A stretch of DNA of 64,000 bases from Photobacterium lipolyticum (lineage in GTDB: Bacteria > Pseudomonadota > Gammaproteobacteria > Enterobacterales > Vibrionaceae): assembly GCF_003026475.1 (NCBI RefSeq), contig NZ_PYMC01000005.1, positions 1 to 64,000 on the forward strand, given 5' to 3'. The position numbers and the translations under genes were made by a program. This document shows positions 48,392-58,778 of this stretch, in pieces. The stretch's first letter is position 1. Each line of letters opens with the position of its first letter. The notes beneath the pieces are model-generated. The model saw nothing but the letters and a program-made list of their open reading frames with translations, had not been told where the DNA came from and did no database searches.

Positions 48392-49948
48392 TTATTTATC
48401 TTTACGGAACATTTCAAGCATCCGTTTAGTAACAAAAAAGCCACCAAATATGTTAATACTTGCAATTAGAACGGCGATAAATGCCAGGAAGGTAACGAAA
48501 CCTATCCCCTGGCCAACCTGCAACAGTGCACCAACAATGATGATGCCCGAAATTGCGTTAGTCACTGACATTAATGGCGTATGAAGAGCGTGAGTAACAT
48601 TCCAGACAACGTAATAACCCACCACACAAGCCAGTACGAAGACCGTAAAGTGTGCAAGGAATTCCGCAGGTGCGTAGCTCGCAATCCAACCAAATGCGGC
48701 AATACCCGCAGCCATTATTCCGTATTTTTTAACCGGAGAAGCAGGTTCTTCCTTAACTTCAACCACTGGTTTAACTTTCGCGGCAGCCGCTTGCGGTGCA
48801 GCAGAAACTTTTATTGGTGGCGCAGGCCAGGTAATTTCACCTTCTTTAATAACTGTCAGACCACGTAATACTTCATCGTCAAAGTCGATGTTGATGTTAC
48901 CGTCTTTTTCTTTACATAGCAGTTTAAGAAGATTAACCAGGTTTGTACCATAGAGCTGAGATGATTGCGTCGGCAGGCGACCAACCATATCGGTATAACC
49001 AATCACTTTCACACCATTAGCGGTGGTGATAACTTTATTGGCTTCGGTATAGGCACAGTTACCGCCATTAGCTGCCGCAAGATCAACAATCACGCTACCC
49101 GACTTCATTGAGTCAACCATTTCTTTGGTGATCAATTTCGGAGCAGGACGACCCGGAATAAGTGCTGTCGTAATGATGATATCAACGTCTTTAGCCTGCT
49201 CTGCGTATAAACGCTCAGCCGCTTTGTTGAACTCATCAGACATCTCTTTTGCGTAACCATCACCTGTGCTGGTGTCTTCCTTAAAATCAACTTCAAGGAA
49301 TTGTGCCCCCATACTTTCAACTTGCTCCTTAACTTCAGGACGCACATCGAAAGAACGAACAATAGCACCAAGGCTACCCGCAGCACCGATAGCAGCAAGA
49401 CCAGCAACACCCGCACCTGCCACTAACACTTTCGCCGGTGGCACTTTACCCGCAGCGGTAATTTGACCCGTGAAGAAACGACCAAATTCATGAGCCGCTT
49501 CAACAACAGCACGATAACCCGCGATATTTGCCATAGAACTTAGTGCATCAAGCGCCTGAGCACGAGAAATACGCGGCACTGAGTCCATCGCCATTACATT
49601 GATTTTTTTGGTCGCTAGTTTTTCTAGTAACTCTTTGTTCTGAGCTGGCCAAATGAAGCTCGCAATACTTGCGCCTTCTTTGATCAGATCAAACTCATCA
49701 ACGCCTGTTTCTTCGTTCATCTGAGGAGCATTTACTTTCAGAATAAGATCTGATTGCCATACTTCTTCAGTTGACACGACTGTCGCACCTGCGGCTTCAA
49801 AAGCCGCATTGTCGAAACTTGCGTGAATACCAGCGTTTTGCTCTACAGCAACGCTGAACCCCATTTTTAACAGCTGCTCGACCGTTTTCGGTGTTGCAGC
49901 AACTCGTGTTTCATTTACGAGTATCTCTTTAGGCACACCAATCTGCAT
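48392..49948 (-). CDS. pntA: NAD(P) transhydrogenase alpha subunit
   Basis: 518 residues. NAD-binding domain ([20 protein letters not shown] near 165, [20 protein letters not shown] at the start) and a C-terminal membrane part with four helices ([39 protein letters not shown]). It is the first gene of pntAB. Confidence 0.97.
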   Translation of the reverse strand: MQIGVPKEILVNETRVAATPKTVEQLLKMGFSVAVEQNAGIHASFDNAAFEAAGATVVSTEEVWQSDLILKVNAPQMNEETGVDEFDLIKEGASIASFIWPAQNKELLEKLATKKINVMAMDSVPRISRAQALDALSSMANIAGYRAVVEAAHEFGRFFTGQITAAGKVPPAKVLVAGAGVAGLAAIGAAGSLGAIVRSFDVRPEVKEQVESMGAQFLEVDFKEDTSTGDGYAKEMSDEFNKAAERLYAEQAKDVDIIITTALIPGRPAPKLITKEMVDSMKSGSVIVDLAAANGGNCAYTEANKVITTANGVKVIGYTDMVGRLPTQSSQLYGTNLVNLLKLLCKEKDGNINIDFDDEVLRGLTVIKEGEITWPAPPIKVSAAPQAAAAKVKPVVEVKEEPASPVKKYGIMAAGIAAFGWIASYAPAEFLAHFTVFVLACVVGYYVVWNVTHALHTPLMSVTNAISGIIIVGALLQVGQGIGFVTFLAFIAVLIASINIFGGFFVTKRMLEMFRKDK

Positions 49949-50427
49949 TTTTATTCCCTGAACATTGGCATAGAAGTATTGGTTTTGTATCCAACCAGCA
50001 AAGCAATATCAAGTACTTTGTAAGAAAAACACAAAAAACCCTAACAAATCGCTGTAATTAACAACGAATGTTACCTTCTAACAGAAAGAAAAGAACGTTT
50101 TTAACACCTGGACAGAGGTCAAACCACGTTAAGAATTAACAATATACGCCTTAAACATTGCACAAATGCCATCTGAAACGCAGTAAATCACTACATAGTC
50201 CAAAAATTACACACTTCACATCAAATATGTATGTTTAAAACACCTCAAGAATAGATATTAAAGAACCGCTTAATATAAAGGGACATCAATTCTTGATGAA
50301 ACTGCCCTATAGGGCAATGAAAGTCATGCTGTGTATTACAACTAACTATTTTAAAGCAAAATCACTAGCCGGGAAAAACGCTAACTAGTACGTTTATCAC
50401 AGGTTGTCAAAATATTACGATCTGACT
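49949..50427. promoter_or_regulatory. pntAB upstream region
   Basis: 479 bp. TGCCCTATAGGGCA at 50303-50316 is a 14-bp perfect palindrome, possibly an operator for either neighbour. No ORF is supported. Confidence 0.4.
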
Positions 50428-50709
50428 TCAGTTGCCAAACATCGTGTCACCATTTTGATCAATAAACATTTTTGCTTTGTTCAACATGAATGTTTCAGCA
50501 TCCTGGCGAGAGCTCAACAGATCGGAGCGAACAAAAGTATGCGTCTTTACTTCGCCATCTATCTGCTTGCAAATACGTCCCGCAATACGAAATTGACCAC
50601 CTTCTGCGATTGGCTCGGGATAGATCAGATAACCTTCGTATTCCACTGGTTCAACTTCAACTGTTTTCTTTTTTTTGTCTAAACCAAACAGTTTTGAGAA
50701 AAAGCCCAC
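50428..50709 (-). CDS. HlyU-family regulator
   Basis: 93 residues with the HlyU family pattern (GFFSKLFGLD, YEGYLIYPEPIAEGGQFRIA, VKTHTFVRSDLLSSRQDAE). HlyU-type proteins in Vibrio counter silencing of virulence genes, although this compact form is the PF10115 family rather than the ArsR-type HlyU. The start is GTG with AAGGAG nine bases upstream. Confidence 0.85.
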   Translation of the reverse strand: MGFFSKLFGLDKKKKTVEVEPVEYEGYLIYPEPIAEGGQFRIAGRICKQIDGEVKTHTFVRSDLLSSRQDAETFMLNKAKMFIDQNGDTMFGN

Positions 50710-50863
50710 TTATTCAGTCTCCTTGAGGCTGCCATCACATTCATCAACATCATGCCATAGTCTTACAGAAAATAATTATACCAAGATTAAATTATGACAA
50801 AAAAATCCTATTTAAAAAACGACATTACGCAACAAGCACTTAACAAGCAGGATAAGAAATACT

Positions 50864-51046
50864 AGTACTCTTTCAAATTAATTATGAATGGTTGAAGCAC
50901 CTAAACATGTCATCCCGGAATCGAGGAACGAGATATCCGGGATCCAGTTCTAGCCGTGTCCGCCTTAGATTCCATATACGTTCCTCACTTTTCGGAATGA
51001 CGACGTTTGGTGGCTGAACTCGTCAAAATTTCTTTGATGAAGTACA
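50864..51046 (+). repeat. MITE-like repeat, copy 2
   Basis: Similar along its whole length to 2901-3092, with the same end (AGTACTCTTTCAAA left, TTTGATGAAGTAC right) and inner GTCATCCCGGAA / TTCGGAATGAC pair. Small substitutions and indels distinguish the copies. Confidence 0.75.
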
Positions 51047-51054
51047 AGGTCTGA

Positions 51055-51089
51055 TTATCTTTCAACATTGCAATAATGTTGAAAGATAA
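51055..51089. repeat. palindrome TTATCTTTCAACATT, copy A
   Basis: TTATCTTTCAACATT pairs with AATGTTGAAAGATAA around GCAAT. A nearly identical palindrome lies at 53861-53903. Confidence 0.85.
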
Positions 51090-51164
51090 ACAGGACTTAA
51101 TTGCAGATACAAAAAACGCCAGCAAATGCTGACGTCATATACCCGATTTTTTAATATGTACCGA

Positions 51165-51356
51165 TTAACGATAAAGACCGATATCTTTTTGCAGATGTGG
51201 CGGTAAATCAGATACATTGTATTGGTTTGGTATTTTTGAACCACCAAATAAGATATCTACTACGTGTGCAATCAATCCTTTGATATTAACCGCATAGGCT
51301 CTCTTATCCATTGCGGTAGGCGTTGCGATGGTGTCGAAATTCATTACCTGTGCCAT
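51165..51356 (-). CDS. small protein with DUF1127-like C-terminus
   Basis: 63 residues. The end SDLPPHLQKDIGLYR resembles the short LxDIGL motif of DUF1127 proteins, which bind RNA or influence phosphate and motility genes in other bacteria. The resemblance is limited to the tail. GAGAGG precedes the ATG. Confidence 0.6.
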   Translation of the reverse strand: MAQVMNFDTIATPTAMDKRAYAVNIKGLIAHVVDILFGGSKIPNQYNVSDLPPHLQKDIGLYR

Positions 51357-51625
51357 GATTGCCTCTCATATTTGGTTTCTTATTGAACTGAGCTAATAGT
51401 AGCCGCTTTTATCACACCTAAAAAATGACAAAATCTCCATGTCAACATTAGTTTTTATAATGTGTTAATGAAAATTTAAATAGCGCTTTCCACCCAGGAA
51501 TAATGTTTCAGCGATTGCAATTAATTACTCACTTTTAGGCTTATTTTTTGCCTAAAGTTTCTGGGTTTGTATTTCACCCGACTTTGTAGTAACAATAAGG
51601 CAACATTTGAGGTAAGAAAATAATT

Positions 51626-52588
51626 ATGCTCAGTTTTTTATCAAGACACTCATCGCTCCTATTGATGCTTTCCGCTATTTTTGGGTTTATATTTCCAACG
51701 ATATCAGCGGTTGTTTTTCCATTCTTACCTTATATTCTCTTCTTTCTGATGTTGTTTACCCTACTGGGCATGAAGCAACATGAATTGATTAACCTTTTGG
51801 GTCAATTAAACATTTGGTTCTATGCCTGTTTCCACGCCATTGCTTTATCGGTTATCGCCTGTTCAATCTCAGGACTTCTCGGCGCATCGTCATCTATGCT
51901 GTTAGCGATCTCAGCGGTAACTGCCACCGGCTCTCTGTTTGCAACACCTGCTATAGCCCGTTCTGTCGGTTTAGATGCGCTTAAAGCGATGGCAATGACG
52001 ATAGCTTCAACACTAATGATGCCTGCTGTTCTTTACATTAACTTTCTATTATTTCAAGACAGTAACTTCTCACTGGACATGCAAAGCTACATTCAGCGTT
52101 TAATGATCTTTATTCTCGGCCCAATGTGCCTCTCTGCGCTTTGCTATCGGCTTATCCCACATAATTTATTACACCGTACCCACGCAAAGCTTTCTCAGGT
52201 GACTATTGTGCTGGTGTTCACTTTTCCTTTTGGGCTGGTGGGTGAATTCAGGAAAATGTTTGATCGGTCATTCACTCATGGCCTTAGCTTTTTATTAATT
52301 GGTATTGCTCTCTGTATTCTGTTTTTTCTTGCCGCCTTTCTATTTTATCGCCGCCAGGGGCTAGACCCCGCTTTGCTAGCAGCCATTACTGCAGCTAATC
52401 GAAATGTACTTCTGACCTATACTGTTGCTGGCGCGTATTTGGGACCTGAATACATGGCATTAATGGGCGCGATTCAGCTACCCACTTACTCTTTACCGCT
52501 ATTGGTTAAAGCGCTATCCAAGTACTGTTCTCCCCCCTCGACAAATGACATGCAAAACAAGAAAAACAGCTTACAAAATCATCAATAA
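51626..52588 (+). CDS. BASS-like (bile acid:sodium symporter fold) membrane protein
   Basis: 320 residues with about nine to ten TM segments. It has the two crossing regions typical of the fold (SAVTATGSLFATPAIARSVG and AITAANRNVLLTYTVAGAYLG). The substrate is unknown; small organic anions are typical. It ends 80 bp before an FMN riboswitch that belongs to ribB. Confidence 0.65.
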   Translation: MLSFLSRHSSLLLMLSAIFGFIFPTISAVVFPFLPYILFFLMLFTLLGMKQHELINLLGQLNIWFYACFHAIALSVIACSISGLLGASSSMLLAISAVTATGSLFATPAIARSVGLDALKAMAMTIASTLMMPAVLYINFLLFQDSNFSLDMQSYIQRLMIFILGPMCLSALCYRLIPHNLLHRTHAKLSQVTIVLVFTFPFGLVGEFRKMFDRSFTHGLSFLLIGIALCILFFLAAFLFYRRQGLDPALLAAITAANRNVLLTYTVAGAYLGPEYMALMGAIQLPTYSLPLLVKALSKYCSPPSTNDMQNKKNSLQNHQ

Positions 52589-52668
52589 CCCTTTCAGTTC
52601 AAAGTTATTCGTCTATTGGGAGGCTTTTCCTTGCCTCATGGTGACGTTTTTTCTAACATGTTTGTGAA

Positions 52669-52850
52669 TTCTCAGGGCGGGGCGCAATTCCCCACCGGCG
52701 GTAATTCAGCAAAGTTCGCTTAATGAACTAACTGAAAAGCCCGCGAGCGCTTATCAGCGTATACGTTGATAAGGTCAGCAGATCTGGTGTAATGCTCTCA
52801 ATCGAGTATGAGTCCAGAGCCGACGGTTATAGTCCGGATGAAAGAGGATC
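52669..52850 (+). promoter_or_regulatory. FMN riboswitch (RFN element)
   Basis: Conserved blocks are present in order: TCTCAGGGCGGGGCGCAATT, CCCCACCGGCGGTAA, GCCCGCGAGCG, GGTCAGCAGATCTGGTG, and CAGAGCCGACGGTTATAGTC followed by GGATGAAAGAGGATC. It binds FMN and represses the downstream ribB, about 250 bp away. Confidence 0.97.
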
Positions 52851-53101
52851 AGTGGAGGCAAACCTTTGTCTCTTACTTATGTGTTCGTAACATTCTTTGC
52901 TCTTAATGGGTTTATCCCCGATAAATTTGTTAAGCCAATGAATGGTTAATCGTGCGTCTGTGACTATTTGCATCTGCTTTTACACCAGATTAATACGTAA
53001 TGATTGACGCTACACAGTTAAAGTTATTCCGGCCAAAGCTGGGACGCTGCCTTTCTACTATGCCCTGATTCTGGTTAATTTTTTGATACGGAGTTATTAC
53101 C

Positions 53102-53773
53102 ATGAATCAGTCACTACTTTCCCCTTTTGGCACTGCTTTTGAGCGTGTTGAAGCTGGCCTTGCTGCTATCCGTCAAGGACGCGGTGTTTTAGTTGTTGAT
53201 GATGAAGATCGTGAAAACGAAGGCGATATCATTTTTGCCGCAGAAACACTGACCCCGGCACAAATGGCGCTTATGATCCGCGAGTGTTCAGGCATAGTAT
53301 GTTTATGTCTAACAGAAGAGCGTGTTGCACAACTTGAGCTGCCAATGATGGTTGAAAACAATACCAGTGCGAATCAGACTGGCTTTACCGTCACAATAGA
53401 AGCGGCAAAAGGTGTGACAACTGGCGTATCTGCCGCTGACCGTGTTACCACTATAAAGGCAGCCATTGCTGACAATGCATCACCTGCAGACTTGAGCCGT
53501 CCGGGCCACGTATTCCCATTGAAAGCGAATCCTGAAGGCGTTCTTGGCCGTCGCGGCCATACTGAAGCAACTATCGATTTGATGCGCTTGTCTGGCCTTA
53601 AGCCTTATGGTGTGCTTTGTGAGCTCACCAATATCGACGGTACTATGGCTCGCCTACCGGAAGTGATCGAGTTTGGTAAGAAATTCGATATGCCGGTGCT
53701 GACCATCGAAGATTTAGCCGCTTACCGCTTGGCGAAAGAAGTAAAAAAAACAGAAGAAGCCGTTATTGCTTAA
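53102..53773 (+). CDS. ribB: 3,4-dihydroxy-2-butanone 4-phosphate synthase
   Basis: 223 residues (E. coli RibB 217). The active-site acidic loop is [41 protein letters not shown] and [11 protein letters not shown] are conserved. It makes the four-carbon precursor of riboflavin. It sits under an FMN riboswitch, so synthesis falls when FMN is abundant. SD CGGAG lies upstream of the ATG. Confidence 0.97.
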   Translation: MNQSLLSPFGTAFERVEAGLAAIRQGRGVLVVDDEDRENEGDIIFAAETLTPAQMALMIRECSGIVCLCLTEERVAQLELPMMVENNTSANQTGFTVTIEAAKGVTTGVSAADRVTTIKAAIADNASPADLSRPGHVFPLKANPEGVLGRRGHTEATIDLMRLSGLKPYGVLCELTNIDGTMARLPEVIEFGKKFDMPVLTIEDLAAYRLAKEVKKTEEAVIA

Positions 53774-53819
53774 TCACTTTTAAAAAGATTATTTGAAACT
53801 GTTCTTTAAAATACTAAAG

Positions 53820-53841
53820 GCCGAGAAAATGCTCGGCTTTT
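53820..53841 (+). terminator. terminator after ribB
   Basis: GCCGAG and CTCGGC with AAAATG loop, then TTTTA. Confidence 0.85.
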
Positions 53842-53860
53842 ATCTATCTCAGACTAGAGA

Positions 53861-53903
53861 CTGTTTATCTTTCAACATTACTACAATGTTGAAAGATAAA
53901 CAG
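53861..53903. repeat. palindrome CTGTTTATCTTTCAACATT, copy B
   Basis: Perfect 19-bp arms around ACTAC. The same palindrome as copy A at 51055, with the flanking AACAGG/CCTT shared. Confidence 0.9.
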
Positions 53904-53947
53904 GCCTTAGTCAACGCGACCTGAGCGGTTAATAAATTAGAGAATTT

Positions 53948-54040
53948 TTATACACCTGCTGCAGGGATCATATAAATAATGACGCCCCAAGCTGAAATCC
54001 AACCCGTTACCATGGCTACATCAAACCAATCACGACTCAT
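53948..54040 (-). CDS. 30-residue single-span membrane peptide
   Basis: MSRDWFDVAMVTGWISAWGV, then IIYMIPAAGV. The start has GGAGGAG three bases before the ATG, one of the strongest ribosome sites in the window. The C-terminal ~20 residues form a hydrophobic segment, so it may be a single-pass membrane peptide. It lies between ribB and a nucleotidase gene, behind that gene's terminator hairpin at 54167-54190. Function unknown. Confidence 0.6.
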   Translation of the reverse strand: MSRDWFDVAMVTGWISAWGVIIYMIPAAGV

Positions 54041-54159
54041 GTCTCCTCCAAATGGTTTATATCCTTGCAAGAATAATTATCGACAATACTAGTGCATTCT
54101 TTAAGCTATTTTTTGATTTTTTTTATTTTAAATGAAAATAACAAAACCATGACGCTTAA

Positions 54160-54190
54160 AACAAATAAAGCGCCATTTATACGGCGCTTA
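54160..54190 (-). terminator. terminator after 5'-nucleotidase gene
   Basis: TAAGCGCC and GGCGCTTA arms with an eight-base loop. On the minus strand the tail is TTTATTTGTTTT. Confidence 0.75.
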
Positions 54191-54257
54191 CACTTGAAAA
54201 TTCAATTTATTGGCGGAATTAAATTCACTTTCCACGCAACGCAAGAACAATTTTAGT

Positions 54258-56015
54258 TCAGGCAACACCTTCCTGACATTCACACGGAATATAGGAAATT
54301 AATGATTCACTCGGTGCTGAAAGCGTACCCTTTGCACGGGCGTACTCTTCAAAGGCCTCTGCCATGGTGACATTTAATGCCTGTGGCTCTGATTCATAAT
54401 TTAATAAGGCATGGTAGCCTTCTTTACCTGTCGCGGTATAACCAGAAGAGACCGATGAATAAATTTCGTCGTCTTCAACATCAATCCATTGACCATTTTT
54501 ATTGATCTGCAAGCTTTCAATTCTCATCCCTATCTCTGCGCCGCACCGGTAGGTAAAGTTCAGATCAGAAATATAAGGAAAACTGCCGGTTCCCGTACCA
54601 GTCACGCCATTATCAATAGCGTTATTGATCGCCCCTTCCAATGCTTCTCTTACCCGCAGGCCCCTAACACGATACACCATGAGACCAATTGCAAAAGGCA
54701 GTAATTTTCCGGCAATGTCAGCAGAGGTCAAGGGGCCAGGATTTAGCGATGAACGAACACCACCAGCATTGTGAATACCAAAGTCAATATCAAAACCAAG
54801 CTGACGCCCTTGCCATACGAAGCTTTCGACCACCAAAGGGGCGATCTGACTGCAACCTTTGTGATCAGGTACACGTACATGTCGCAGCGGCGAGGTAACC
54901 TCGGCAATCTGTTGTGTCTGTCGCTTACGGACTTCAGGCCGGTACTCAGTGTTTAATATATTTTCAATGATCGGATCTTTCGGGCAAAAGCGAATATTCG
55001 ACTGTTGGTTCAGGAAGCCTTTGACCACGTCATGGGTATCTGAATCCAGATGCTCGGTTCGAGAAGCATCAACGGTAAACTGTCGGCCAAGTAGAAGCTG
55101 ATTGATACCAGAAGCCTTCGCAACAGTACCATCAGGATTAAAATCTAATTCAAGTTGACCTAAGGCTAACGCATTACACCCAGCCTGCACTACACAAGTA
55201 TTGTTAACCATCCTTGCATACTCATCAGTGACGCCGTAACCCAAATTCGTAAAGTCACCTTGCATTGTATGGCTATGACCTCCAATTATCGCACCCAATC
55301 CGTCGATTTCAGCAGCCAATTTTAAGTCACGGTCATAACCTAAATGGCTGAGGGCTACAATTTTATTTATACCCTGCAGTTGTATAGCAGTAATTGTCTT
55401 TTGGGCCACATCGACGACATTTAAGAACTCAGTATCAGGATCCGGGTTTGCGATTCCGGCCATGTTTTCTATTGCAAGACCGAAGATTGCCACTGGCTCA
55501 CCCGCTACATCTTTTACGATAAAACGTCCATGCCCGTTTTCTTTATCAAAAGCACAGATGTTTCTCTTATGACGCAACGGATTCGCTTTTGTCTGATCTT
55601 CTTGCGAAAGATCCCAGTTAGCCACCAGCATTGGGAAATCAGCAAGATCGAGAAAATCGGCAACGATCCCGTTACCCATATCTAACTCGTGATTACCCAA
55701 TGCCATGGCCTCAACACCAATGGCATTCAAAAGCTTGGCATTAGCGATGCCTTTGTACAGAGAGAAATACAAGGTTCCCTGAAAGCAATCTCCGGCATGC
55801 AGGAACATGAATTCACGACCTTGCATGTTAGCTTGCTTTTTGACCTCTTTAACCGCCGTTGACACGCGAGAAAATCCACCACAACTGGCATAAACATCAG
55901 TTTCCGTTTCAAGCACGTCAGTAGGGAGTGACAATGAAATTGAAGAAGGCTCGAAGTGTGAGTGGGTGTCATTAATATGTGCAAAGGTTATATTTGCTGC
56001 GCGGTGTTGAGTCAT
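54258..56015 (-). CDS. 5'-nucleotidase/UshA-family metallophosphatase without signal peptide
   Basis: 585 residues. The metallophosphatase ligands are FAHINDTHSHF, HAGDCFQG, ALGNHELDMGN, VALSHLG and IIGGHSHTM, all present. The C-terminal nucleotidase domain (5_nucleotid_C) follows, with SSGYTATGKEGY. Most UshA-type enzymes are periplasmic, but this start (MTQHRAANITFAHINDTH) has no signal peptide, so a cytoplasmic location is implied. Confidence 0.88.
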   Translation of the reverse strand: MTQHRAANITFAHINDTHSHFEPSSISLSLPTDVLETETDVYASCGGFSRVSTAVKEVKKQANMQGREFMFLHAGDCFQGTLYFSLYKGIANAKLLNAIGVEAMALGNHELDMGNGIVADFLDLADFPMLVANWDLSQEDQTKANPLRHKRNICAFDKENGHGRFIVKDVAGEPVAIFGLAIENMAGIANPDPDTEFLNVVDVAQKTITAIQLQGINKIVALSHLGYDRDLKLAAEIDGLGAIIGGHSHTMQGDFTNLGYGVTDEYARMVNNTCVVQAGCNALALGQLELDFNPDGTVAKASGINQLLLGRQFTVDASRTEHLDSDTHDVVKGFLNQQSNIRFCPKDPIIENILNTEYRPEVRKRQTQQIAEVTSPLRHVRVPDHKGCSQIAPLVVESFVWQGRQLGFDIDFGIHNAGGVRSSLNPGPLTSADIAGKLLPFAIGLMVYRVRGLRVREALEGAINNAIDNGVTGTGTGSFPYISDLNFTYRCGAEIGMRIESLQINKNGQWIDVEDDEIYSSVSSGYTATGKEGYHALLNYESEPQALNVTMAEAFEEYARAKGTLSAPSESLISYIPCECQEGVA

Positions 56016-56438
56016 AAACGATCGTTGCTCTCCATTTAAAGGCTGAATAAGAACAGTATTACGTAGGACGAGGGGAATATCACAAAGCCATTTGATTTCG
56101 CTCGCATCTATACTGCTGATATTTTGAAAATATCATAGAAAACGTGATGTAAAACGAATTATATCACACATAGTGGCAATCTCTGCTAGCAAACTGAAGA
56201 CAATAGAGTTTCTCTTTATTTCGCTGGCTATATAGCTTTTCACTGAATCTTCTCAGTGACCGCGTCACGTCTATCTGCACTCAGTCATGCGCTATCTGTA
56301 TGCTTGTGGGTATTATGGCGGGGATATTTATCAGGCAAAAATTCAAATATTATTTAACGAATTATCTTCGCAATAGCTGGAGCCTGTTATCGTGGGATAA
56401 AAAGGCAGCTTTCATCGCTACCTTTTTCACATTCAAAT
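56016..56438. other. gap with palindromes
   Basis: 423 bp between two minus-strand genes. GTGACCGCGTCAC at 56255-56267 is a 5-3-5 inverted repeat, and a hairpin with AAAAAGG/CCTTTTT at about 56398-56428 probably ends the glyoxalase gene. No ORF is supported. Confidence 0.55.
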
Positions 56439-56834
56439 TTACTGGTAACGACCATGGCGCTGTAAGAATTCAATCTTATAACCATCGGGATCCTGAACGA
56501 AGAAGAACTTCGCCAATAACAGCCCTTCACGGAAAAATTCTTTGACATCAGCAGGTTCATAACCGAGTTCTGAGAGCTTTTGGTGTTCTGCTTCTAACTC
56601 ATCGACAGCAACGGCAATATGACCATAGCCCGTACCGTGACTGTACGCTTCTTCTGTCCCTTCATTCCAGGTCAGCTCAAGCTCCATATCGTTTTCTTCA
56701 TTACGCAGATAAACAAGACTGAAACCATCAAAATCTAACCGTTCTGCAATATCCAATTCAAGAGCATCTTTATAAAATTTTATTGATTTATCTAAGTCCA
56801 CAACGCGGATCATAGTATGAATGATTTTTGCCAC
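56439..56834 (-). CDS. gloA: lactoylglutathione lyase-like glyoxalase (VOC family)
   Basis: 131 residues of VOC fold. Metal ligands are seen in KIIHTMIRVVDLDKS (His), MELELTWNEG (Glu), GHIAVAVDEL (His) and YKIEFLQ (Glu). It isomerises the methylglyoxal-glutathione hemithioacetal. The GTG start at 56834 is supported by AGGAGG eight bases upstream. Confidence 0.93.
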   Translation of the reverse strand: MAKIIHTMIRVVDLDKSIKFYKDALELDIAERLDFDGFSLVYLRNEENDMELELTWNEGTEEAYSHGTGYGHIAVAVDELEAEHQKLSELGYEPADVKEFFREGLLLAKFFFVQDPDGYKIEFLQRHGRYQ

Positions 56835-57039
56835 CCGACACCTCCTATCAATTTAAGAAATCTGATCTATCCCGAGTTCATAGCAGCTACGGACTATAAC
56901 AACGCGCTTAATCTGCCTCAAGTATTAAGCAAAGAACCTTGCCGTTTTTCATAATGATCCAATAAGTTATCGCTAATCTGTGACCAAAACGGGCAAAAGC
57001 CACATGAAGGTGCTGTAATCTAATAATAAGAGGTGGATT

Positions 57040-58725
57040 ATGCATTTAGAACGTATTGAGATTTCTGGATTCAGAGGAATAAAACGGTTATCCCTCACTT
57101 TTGATGAACTAACCGTCTTGATTGGTGAAAACGCCTGGGGTAAATCATCCTTACTGGATGCGCTGAGTATCGCCTTGCCACCTGATGCGCATTTTTATAA
57201 TTTTAAATTTTCAGATTTTCATATTGACTATGCGCTCGGTCACCACAAAATGTCTCAGCTACAAATCATATTGCACTGGAATGAAGATTATAAAAGCGAA
57301 CATAAAGCCCGGAGATATAAAAGTTTCACTCCTGTATGGGTAACACAAGACGGCCTGCAGCATCTCTATTATCAAATAAGCAGTGTCATCGACAATAATA
57401 AGATCGTTACCCAACGCCGTTTTCTCGGTAGTAACGGCAAAGTCATCGAATGCCCCGATGCAGACAAACTCGTAAAACAATTAATGGGCTTACACCCTAT
57501 TGTACGTATTCGCGATGCTCGAAGGCTGCGTGACGACTCTCTCAATATCTCATCTACTTCATCCCATAACGGAAACGGGCCACCACGCAATGGACAATTA
57601 CACAACGGACTATCAAAAAATGCCCGTATCGAAAAGCGATTAGATAATACTTGCCGCCGTTTGATGACCAACCCCGGGCACGTCAGCCCTGGCGAACTAA
57701 AGAGCAGTGTGAATGCTCTACGCACGTTGGTTGATCACTATTTTGCTTTCACTCCCCATAACCGAACGAGTCAATTCGACCGGACCCATTTCCCAAGCCG
57801 CAGTCAGCATGGAGAAAACCCCTTAGAGCAACTGACCGAGCCTCAGATGAGCAAACAAAGTCGCTTAATCTTGATGGGACTGCTGAATGCCTACATTCGA
57901 GCGCGTGGCCCGGTTGAACTCAAACGGATCTCGCGTCCGATAATGATCCTCGAAGATCCGGAAGGCCGGCTTCACCCCATCATATTGCACCAGGCATGGA
58001 CATTTATCGCCAATATGCCGATGCAAAAAATACTGACGACGAATAGCCCCGATTTAGCCTCAGTCGTTCCCCTTCACACTATTAAGAAACTGATCCGCCA
58101 ACCCGATAGAACCAAGGTCTGTTCTCTTGAATCAAAGGATTTGAGCCGTAATGAGGAACGGCGCGTCACCTTCCATCTTCGGTTACATCGTCCCAGTGCT
58201 CTGTTTGCCCGGGCATGGTTGTTAGTTGAAGGTGAAACGGAAGTCTGGTTATTCAATGAATTGGCACGGATTTGTGGCTATAATTTGGCCGCCGAAGGAG
58301 TACAAATCATTGAGTTTGCCCAAAGTGGCTTAAAGCCGCTGATTAAAGTGGCGCGACATTTAGGTATTGAATGGCATCTTATTTCAGATGGCGATACCGC
58401 GGGTAAAAAATACGCCCAAACAGTAAAAAACATGCTCGGAACAGAGGCAGAAAGGCATCGTTTAACGGTATTACCAGATCTAGACATAGAGCATTTCCTT
58501 TTCAATCACGGTTATGAGTCTTTATTCAGAGAACTTGCGAATGTGTCAGAAGAAAACCCTATGCCGCCAAAAAAAATCATACGAAAAGCACTGAAACGCT
58601 ACGCAAAGCCAGATCTTGCTTTAGCCATCGTTGAATATTCTGATGAGTCAGATATAGAACAAATACCTCTTCTTATTCGCTGGGTATTAAAGCGAGTAGT
58701 CGCGATGTCTCGCGGGATAGGTTAA
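57040..58725 (+). CDS. ybjD: YbjD-type OLD-family ATPase/nuclease
   Basis: 561 residues. The N-terminal ATPase has a Walker A VLIGENAWGKSSLLDA near residue 30, DUF2813-like middle, and Walker B IMILEDPEGRL. The C-terminal TOPRIM region has LLVEGETEVWLFNELAR and ISDGDTAGKKYA. This is the E. coli YbjD layout of an overcoming-lysogenization-defect nuclease. Roles in DNA metabolism or phage defence are inferred. A bidirectional terminator follows. Confidence 0.88.
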   Translation: MHLERIEISGFRGIKRLSLTFDELTVLIGENAWGKSSLLDALSIALPPDAHFYNFKFSDFHIDYALGHHKMSQLQIILHWNEDYKSEHKARRYKSFTPVWVTQDGLQHLYYQISSVIDNNKIVTQRRFLGSNGKVIECPDADKLVKQLMGLHPIVRIRDARRLRDDSLNISSTSSHNGNGPPRNGQLHNGLSKNARIEKRLDNTCRRLMTNPGHVSPGELKSSVNALRTLVDHYFAFTPHNRTSQFDRTHFPSRSQHGENPLEQLTEPQMSKQSRLILMGLLNAYIRARGPVELKRISRPIMILEDPEGRLHPIILHQAWTFIANMPMQKILTTNSPDLASVVPLHTIKKLIRQPDRTKVCSLESKDLSRNEERRVTFHLRLHRPSALFARAWLLVEGETEVWLFNELARICGYNLAAEGVQIIEFAQSGLKPLIKVARHLGIEWHLISDGDTAGKKYAQTVKNMLGTEAERHRLTVLPDLDIEHFLFNHGYESLFRELANVSEENPMPPKKIIRKALKRYAKPDLALAIVEYSDESDIEQIPLLIRWVLKRVVAMSRGIG

Positions 58726-58733
58726 GGCCTAGT

Positions 58734-58758
58734 AAAAGCGACCAATATGGTCGCTTTT
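58734..58758. terminator. bidirectional terminator between ybjD and rlmF
   Basis: AAAAGCGACC and GGTCGCTTTT with AATAT loop. Confidence 0.85.
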
Positions 58759-58778
58759 ATATAAATGGAGCATCGCTA

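Noticed and set aside
49949..50427. Extra genes in the pntAB upstream gap
   Set aside because: The open frames there are short, lack ribosome sites and have unnatural composition.
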